Part shown: positions 23,254 to 30,900 of the stretch, one piece after another
How positions within the stretch are numbered: position 1 is the first letter of the stretch
Layout of the letters: each line of letters starts with the position of its first letter
From: a virus
Virus record (IMG/VR): IMGVR_UViG_3300027847_001762
Coordinates: 1-37,662 of that record
Strand: one strand, 5' to 3'
DNA length: 37,662 bases
The notes under the pieces: generated by a model
Seen by the model: the letters and a program-made list of their open reading frames with translations, nothing else
Databases searched by the model: none
Told to the model about the DNA's origin: nothing
Translations under genes and position numbers: made by a program

Positions 23254-24969
23254 CTAATTGGAATCTTCGGCATCCTCGTTCATCAACTGGAACTCAATGA
23301 GCGACGACATGAAGTCGTCGTCCTCAACGTCGAGTTGAATAGCCTTTTCGCCACCAGCAACCCAGTTGGCTGGGATTAGTTTCGTGAGGCCGAGAGCCGT
23401 CGCGCGTTTCATGATGTGACGTTTGGCGGCGGTCTTGTCTGTGGCCCTGCCGAATGCTTGAATAGCGTTCTTGAGGTCGCCTTCTGATTCGATTGGATAT
23501 GAACCATCGGGGAGTGCCTGACCGGCACCAGCCATTTCGCCGCGCTGCTCGTCACTGAAGGCACGCTTGAGCGCGATCTCTGCGGCTTCAGCCTCGATGT
23601 CCTCAGCCTCGTCGGCTTCGTAGATGTCGTGACCGAGAATCTCTCCATCGAGAGAAACGAACACGTCGTATGACTTGCCGTCCACGCCGTCAATCTCGAC
23701 AGCGAAACAGTCAAATCCTTCGAACACGTCAGGTTCCACTGAAGCAACTTCGCCGGGGATCGACTTTGTTGCAACACCAGCAGCGTCGTTGTATCCGATG
23801 TACTCAACGACTTGACCTTCTACCGTTTTGTGCTCCAAGACGGAATCGTCCAAACGGTGGTAGCCGAGGATCTCAGCGTTACTACCATCAACGAAGACTT
23901 CGATAGCCCGATCGTCTTTGGTTGCCAAGTCGAGAACGAACATGTCGGCATCCTGTGAGTAACCGGAGTCGATGATCTTGCTGTCGAATTCGTTTTCGAC
24001 CATGCCTTCAATCTCGAGTAGTCCTGGCATACCCTTTTCGGCCATGCATCCGCCGGGACAGTCGTCACAAACCGGAGAACCGCCGGGGTAAGCCTTGCGT
24101 TCGATGGCGCAGACGTAAGCCTTGTTTCCCAGTTCTCCGGATTTGACTCCCATGCTGTCGAGTCGACGCTGACGGTAGCCGGCGTAAGTTTTCTCGTCTT
24201 CTTCAGTCCACTCTGGACCGTAGTTCTTAGAGTTGCCGACCGGGTTGCCGTCTTCGTCGTAGACCTCATCGCCTTCTTCTTCGATGTTGATCTTCTCGTC
24301 TTCGACTGCGTTCTTTAGTTCCTCTTCCTCTTCAGGACGAGGGGGCGGGACGCGTCGTGGCGGAGGCATTTCCCCTTCGGGGGCCTCTTCGGCTGGAGCC
24401 TCCAGACGCGGAGCGGGGGGAGGAGGGGGCGCTGCTGGTGCAGGGGCCTCTTCTTCTGGGGGCGGTCCCTCAGGCGGTCCAGGGGGCGGTCCAGCGGGTG
24501 GAGGAGCCCCTTCGGGGGACATGCCCTCGCCGCCTTCTGCCGGAGGCATTCCTGGCGCTTGGGGCTTTTCGGGCTTCCGCGTTCTGTGGGCCTTTTCTGC
24601 CATATTAGTTTCCTCACCGAGGTCTTCTTCTAGTGGTACCATCTTGACAGCAGTAGCCATCGCTCCACATTTACCACAAACTTTGGTATCAGACTTGTAG
24701 CCACAATCTGAAGTGCCATAAGATTTTGCGCACTTTAGGAGATCACCTTTGTCGTCTACTTGAACGACAGCCTTATCGTCGTACTCCATATTCTCGGACT
24801 CCTTGTAACGCATAGTTCCCTGGGTGCAGCCTTGGGGGCTGGAGCATTCGTTGCATGGCATCTTAGCCTCTGTACCGGCCAGGATGCAGTAGTAGTTAGA
24901 CTGTGCCTTTCTAGGTGCTCTCTGAGTATTGTATCCCACTGGCGGGCTGATCTTAGGCTGCTTGCCCAT
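23254..24969 (-). CDS. 571-aa Cys-rich / Pro-rich head-assembly candidate with PepSY-like repeats and DUF6582-like C-terminus
   Basis: The ATG overlaps the protease-fusion stop (TGATG). The N-terminus (about 25-105) has CNEC, GC, LKCAKS, DCGY and CGKCG, suggesting one or two zinc-ribbon-like knuckles. Residues 129-214 are a Pro/Glu-rich, surely disordered tract. CDDCPGGC lies near 300. It is followed by two related beta units of PepSY appearance, one with AIEVFVDGSNAEILGYH (about 320-367) and one with SYDVFVSLDGEILGHD (about 391-454). The C-terminus (about 470-542) has LPDGSYPIESEGDLKNAIQAFGRA and KRHIMKRATALG, which I recognise as a DUF6582-like domain common in actinophage capsid-maturation or scaffold-region proteins. 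Its position directly after the protease would suit a scaffold or an assembly factor; it does not look like a major capsid protein. The function is inferred. Confidence 0.85.
   Translation of the reverse strand: MGKQPKISPPVGYNTQRAPRKAQSNYYCILAGTEAKMPCNECSSPQGCTQGTMRYKESENMEYDDKAVVQVDDKGDLLKCAKSYGTSDCGYKSDTKVCGKCGAMATAVKMVPLEEDLGEETNMAEKAHRTRKPEKPQAPGMPPAEGGEGMSPEGAPPPAGPPPGPPEGPPPEEEAPAPAAPPPPPAPRLEAPAEEAPEGEMPPPRRVPPPRPEEEEELKNAVEDEKINIEEEGDEVYDEDGNPVGNSKNYGPEWTEEDEKTYAGYRQRRLDSMGVKSGELGNKAYVCAIERKAYPGGSPVCDDCPGGCMAEKGMPGLLEIEGMVENEFDSKIIDSGYSQDADMFVLDLATKDDRAIEVFVDGSNAEILGYHRLDDSVLEHKTVEGQVVEYIGYNDAAGVATKSIPGEVASVEPDVFEGFDCFAVEIDGVDGKSYDVFVSLDGEILGHDIYEADEAEDIEAEAAEIALKRAFSDEQRGEMAGAGQALPDGSYPIESEGDLKNAIQAFGRATDKTAAKRHIMKRATALGLTKLIPANWVAGGEKAIQLDVEDDDFMSSLIEFQLMNEDAEDSN
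24300..24600 (-). repeat. Proline-rich low-complexity tract
   Basis: About 85 codons of the 571-aa protein are mostly Pro, Ala, Gly and Glu (PPPAGPPPGPPEGPP, then PAPAAPPPPPAP). The DNA is a G-rich imperfect repeat of ggcggtcc-like units. The tract separates the Cys-rich N-terminus from the PepSY-like region. Confidence 0.85.
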
Positions 24970-27900
24970 CAGAGAATGTCCATTCCAAGGTCAACAAGTT
25001 TTTCGAGAAACTTCTCTACCGCCGCGATGCGTACTGGCATCATTGATTCCACTTCGGGATGGGTTCGTCCAGCCGATTCGTCTATAACCTTCAAATAGTC
25101 GATCAGTGCGCGTTTTCTCTCTATTCCACTGACTTTCGACTTCATGCTCCACCTGCCCAACACGTCGAATAGCGCATCAACGATATCTGGTAGGGCGTCA
25201 TTGTCGATCTGTATTTCCCCATCCGAGGTTTGGTGCGGATTCTTTGGCCCGTATCGAATGGATGATGAATTGAAATATTCGAAACTCTTTTTCAACTTCT
25301 GAAGAGCGCCACGTTTGACATCGTCGCGTTCTTTTCTAATTTCCACATCAAGGGAGTCGTAGACAATTTTGAAGAACGGAGAAGATTGTTTGATTAGTGA
25401 ACGATCTTTCGGGTTGCGAGCCGCACGCTGTTTGGACATGTCGCGGCCAGACGCAAGCCCGCCATCGCGTCGAGACATGAACGCGTCGCCACGCCGAGCG
25501 CCAGGTTCTGGTTCGAAGGTGGCCGGTGTGTCACGTCCCGGAACCTCTTCAATGCGGGAAGGTCCAGCGCTCAAGTCGATGGAGGCAATCAGTTCGTCTA
25601 GTCGTTCATCCGCTTCCTCGTCGGCTGTCAGCCTGCGAGCACTGCGTTCCTTCGGGGTTTCCATGGCTCGTGCATGAAGTTCGTTGTCGGAACGACGCAC
25701 CGACGGAGCCTCCAACGCGCTCTGCAAATCCTCCTCGGACAGCGCTTCGCCGGGTGTGAAGCGCGGTGTCGGCGATTCGGATCGTGGCCGTCTCTCAACA
25801 TCGTCTAGATAATGGCGATCCGAAATAACTCCTGTTAGGCCTTGTCCGAGTTGTTGTCCAAGTCGGGCTTCGTCGCGTTCCTCTTCGGCCTTCCTTAATC
25901 TCTGCAGGGCCAATGCGGTGAGTTCCTTTTTGCCCAGTGGTTCAGGGCCGAGCGCCGCGCGTGCCTGCAGGGACCGATGAAATTGTGAGCGTTGTTCCAT
26001 GGGAATATTCAAGTCGAAGTCGCGAGCCTCACGCCGTGCCAACTCTCGGAAGGCCAGCATTTGCCATGCTGTGATCTTCCAATCCTGAAGACGGGCGGTT
26101 TGAGGGGATGGGTAATCGAGAATTTGGTGGAGATGGTTCTCTTTAAGGTAGCGACCTCTGTCCATCTTGGCCATTGTCGCTTCCCGGCTCCCGGGCTCCA
26201 GTCCGGGCGGATTGCCGATTACCCGATACAGGTTGTTTCCGAATGTTTCGATTTGTGTCTTAAGGTTGGGTACGGAGTCCAAATCCGCGTCATCATCAGA
26301 TGAGATACCAGGGATCTCATCTTGGTCGTATCGATCATCCAGCACTCCGTTTTCTGCCATCCGTGAGAGTGCATGAAACGCGACTGCCGCCTTACTGAAC
26401 TCTGCTTCGTCGTGGTACTGCATTGGGCTGTCGCCGATTCCGAGGTCTTCGAGCCAGAAATTCAGTTCGTCGGCCTCGATGATCTCTTCCCACGTCCCTA
26501 TCGCTTCTCTTACTGCGAGTTCTTGTTTAATACTTCGTCCCGGTGGGCTGTTTTCTCGGCTGCCTGCGCTGGGCTGCTCTAGCCAGAAGGCTCCAATTTT
26601 GTTCAGTTCATCGGTACTCATGTCGCTCAATTCATGAGGTCTTGTTCGATGCAGTGATTCGATTTCTCCTTCGACCCCCAGTTGGTCTTCGACGGAGAGA
26701 GCGTCTTGCTCGGGTTCTTCAACCATGGCGCGGTAATGTGCTCGGGCGCCCTGCACTTCATCATCCAGGGTGTCCAAATCAACAGGTCTCATCCTGGCCC
26801 CTGAGCCGCCGGGCTCTCCCGTTGGGCCTTGGGTGTATTCGTCGTCCATTATTGCCTGCGTCGATCTTGTGTCTTCCGGTCCCCTCTCAATGCGATTACG
26901 GTTTCTTGTCTCGTCAAGATCACCACCGGACGGGATGCCTCTCGCTTCGAAGGCCGCTTCCACATCGGATCTTGTCAACAGGGGGATGCCATCACCGTCG
27001 ACATCGTCTGAAGCGTAAGTCCAGATCACGGGGTCATCGGGTTCCAGGCCGTCGCCCCACAGCGGGGTCCGTGCGCCGCTTGGACCGCCCCTCCGATGTT
27101 CCATCCATTGATCAATGGCATCAGACAAGGTTCCAACGAATTCTTCAGGGCCGGCGTAACTGCCGCCACCCATTAGGTCATAACTGCCTTCTCGCTCCAT
27201 GTCGGGCCACACCTCGCCAGTGCCGGTTCGGGAGGCGTTGGTACTCCTGAGTTCATCTTCATCACCGCGTCGAGAAGCGAGACTCCCCGATTCCCGTTCC
27301 CGCCTATGTTCGATGACCGCTTCGATGGTCTCGAAGTTCGGCCCCTCGAAGGTTTCCCCGCTGCTTATATCCCGTGCTATCCAATTTCCCGTCCGGGGGT
27401 CTTGATCTATTTCGTATTCGTCGCCAGCCAGGCGCCGTGCTGGTTCCATTGCCTGCCTTCGTATTTCGTCCCAACTGGGCGTTGTCGCGCTATCTGGATC
27501 ATCGGCCCAATCCTGGTCCTGGAATTCCTCCTCCGTTCCCCCCGTTCTCGCTACGTCCTGAGCGCGCCGACGATCCGGGTGGTCGGGAATTGGATCGATG
27601 CCCTCGCGATCGCGTCGAGAAGAGAAGCCCCATGGCGTTCGAACCGGGTTCATCTGCCCCATTACGTCGTCTTCATCTGCCCTTAGTCGAAGTTGTTCTT
27701 CTTGAGATAGAGCCTGACGGGCAGCGACACGCTCCTCAAATTTCTGATCGTCCTTTGCTTTCTGCTGACGGCGCTTTTCCTCTCGCTTCGCCCTCCACTT
27801 TTTGTTCTTTTCCATGTCTCGGGCTTCTCGCCTGCCCTCCCTTGCGACCTGTCGGGTTTCCCGATCTCCCCGTCGGGAGCGGAAGGCGCCCCCCAGATCC

Positions 27901-30900
27901 ACGACCCCTTCCAATTCGATATCATCTAGGTCGGCGTCAGGATCCTCACTCTGTCCAGGTCGCTTGCGCAATGCCTCTAGGACACGCTCCCTGTCGCGGG
28001 CCGTCCGCTTACGATCGCGCTCTTCCCGAACGGCGTCACCTGTGAGCCGCGACGCTTCCATGCTTCGTCGCTCGGCGGGATGACGCTCGGGCCTCCCTAC
28101 CGGTTCAGTTTCCCTTGACACCTGAGCGGTCCCCTGGGGATCGTCTGGAGCGTCATCCCCCTCGGGCGCCGCCTCCGTACCAACCCATCGCCTAGCCGTG
28201 TCGTCCACATCCTCAACGAAAGGATCGCCACGCTTGATGAACTTGTCGTCCTCATACTCTTCGCGGATCGTTTTAACATGCTCTCGTAGGCGACTGGCGA
28301 AAGTCATACTTCGATCTTCATCTTCGGTCAAAGTGCGACCGTTCTGATTTTCGAGATAGTCGTCAATCTGTACACCCAGCCGTTCGACCATGTCAAACGT
28401 CAGGTCTTCATCTCCGTCGAGAGTGTCCTGTAGGGAATCCCAAAATTCGACATGAGACTCATCTGCCCTGGAATCCATTGACGCATTCGCGAGCGCATTG
28501 CGCTTGGTGCCGATGTTGACATCAAGGGAGTCCATTATTCTGAGACGACGATCCCGGGCCGCCTGTTCGCCTCCGGAAGAGAGCGGCTTACCGACCTGAT
28601 CCGTAAGGCTCCGCCCACTTTCGGGATCCAACAGTCGGCGTTGCTTGCCACCAGGACCCGGGTCGAGGTCGCCGAGTCCTCGCTGAACTGCCGTAGGCGT
28701 CGTTGAATGTGAGTCAGGAGATTGAGGTCGTCTTTCACGACGCTGTGGCGAAGGTGAGGTTTTAGCAGCATCGGCTATCCGCTGCCGGCGTTCTCTGCGT
28801 CGTCTGGCAACAGCCAGACTCGGAGTCGCACGCTCGTCCCGGGTTTGGATTTGTTCAAACACTTCGCCGAGAATTCGATCGTAGTCAGCGGCCCTCAGAC
28901 GCTCTTCGGGGGGCGGCCAGTCAAAGAGTTGTGGCTGGCTGGAGCGAGGATTGAAATTGATCATCAACTCGTCTGCCTGCTCGTCGAGACTCAGTTCATC
29001 CCAGTTCTCCGGCTTGACTTCCTCCCATTTTTGTCCCACGAATCGCCCCTGCCCGGGACCCTGGTTTACCGCTTCGTCGCGCCTCTTCAGGCCCCCACTA
29101 GACATCTCGGGCTTTTCCCTGGATGATCGAAAACCCCGACGTTCCCCGTACCGTGCCATTCCCCTGCCGGCTGGGCTGTGGTTCGCGAAATAGTCGTGGA
29201 GCCGAATCCAATCTCGTGGTGACAACTGTTCCCCGCCACGGTCATAACGTCGAACCAAGTCTTGAACTACATGGAAGCCACCTTGCTGCCGTGCCCAATG
29301 AACCAAATCACCCTGAAGCCGTGGTGTGATATCTGCAGGTGCACCGTTGTTGGGACGCCGCGAAGCAAAGCCATGCGGTCGGTCAGGGAACTGTGTGTCC
29401 TTGACGACGTTAGGAGAAACCCATTTGCCCTTCTTGGAGAAGGCCGCCATTTCGAGAACATCTCGGCCAGGTTTGAAATAGCCATCTGGATCTACCGCAT
29501 CAAGACGGGCATACGATTCAAGAATCTGATTGTATTCAGCAGAATCCAGACTGACTTTGCCGCCCTTGGCATTCCGAAGTTTTTCATCGTATGCAGTTAG
29601 ACCGCGTTCGATGTTGGGATGTCCATCGTATTTGGCTCGCGTGGACTTCAGCCCATCACTGATTTCACCGACCTCTTCTTCAGAAAGAGACACTTCCATT
29701 CGACCACCATGGTGGGCGTTGACCCGGTTTCGGGGATCGGATCTAATCGCTACGGCAGCACTATTTAAAAGTTCTGCGACATGCGGCTCTCCGTCGCCGC
29801 GCAGGTTGTTGGACAAGTTGTGAAGTTCGTCAACCAGACGCGCTCGATCATCGGGGATGGCGGGGGAGGCTTCTTTCCCGTCGAGGATCTTTTGGGCTTT
29901 ATTGAAGGTCTCGGCTTCCGCCCTATCTAGTCCCCTGTGGTCCCTCACCCTATTGGTGTGCCTCTTCAGTTTCTCACCCAGAGTTGGTGTTTCGGTGGGG
30001 AGGCCCATCCTGTCAACAACTGTGCCGTCGGGCTTTATGAGGTACGCCTCCGTGCCCTTGATGTGGTCGTTGAAGGTCTCGCCCAGACTGGCAGTGTGCT
30101 CTGGCAGCAGGAAGGCGGCCTTATCGGAAGAAATACCTCCGTAGACATATGTGCGTCCCCCTTTGAAGGTGAGTACGAGTTCTTCATCGCCTGCCCTGTA
30201 ATGCGCATGGCTGATGGCTGTGCTGCCGAACGTGGGTATGTCGTGGTCTTCCCCCATGCCACGGCCTCGCTGTGATCGGAAGCCCTGACCGGTCGGCGTG
30301 AACGTCTCCAGGCTCCCGGTTGTTGCGTCCAGCCGTCTTGATGGTTCCATGTTCGCTGCTCGCGCAATCATTGATTCATCGGGCTGCGTTTCGATCCGCA
30401 TGTTGCGGTCGTAGTTGTCGACCTTCTCGGCAGCCTCTAGAACTTCGTTTGCCCCATTCCGTGAATGCTGGCTGACACTTTCTTCGGCGCCGTATTGCTC
30501 TTGTTCCTTTTCCTCCATATCTTTTCTGAGGTCCCGCGCTGCATTCCACTCGTATTCGAGAGACGACTCCCAGTGGGGCTTACCATCGGAGTCGTCAGTT
30601 TCTAGATTCTCGAAGTAGCCCGCCCTGTCCCTGGGGGATCTGTGCTCTCCCACAACATATTCAGGAGTGAACAACGCCCGGAGGCCGTCATAGTCGTCGT
30701 TTTTTAAGAACTCTTTGATTGTGTCATCTGTGACGTATGCGCCGTTCGGCAACTGGCTGGGTGCCAACTTGTCAGTGATGGTGTCAATGCGATCTCTAAG
30801 TTGTTCGTCAAGGTCTCGCAGTTCTCCGACTACCTCGTTGCGTTTTTCAATCGCTTCTTCGAGGTCGTGATTTTCCTCTCTGAACCCGCCAAGAATATTG

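Noticed and set aside
26543-27250. Plus-strand frame of 235 aa
   Set aside because: Antisense shadow of the protease-fusion gene; Arg/Pro/Ser-rich with no family resemblance.
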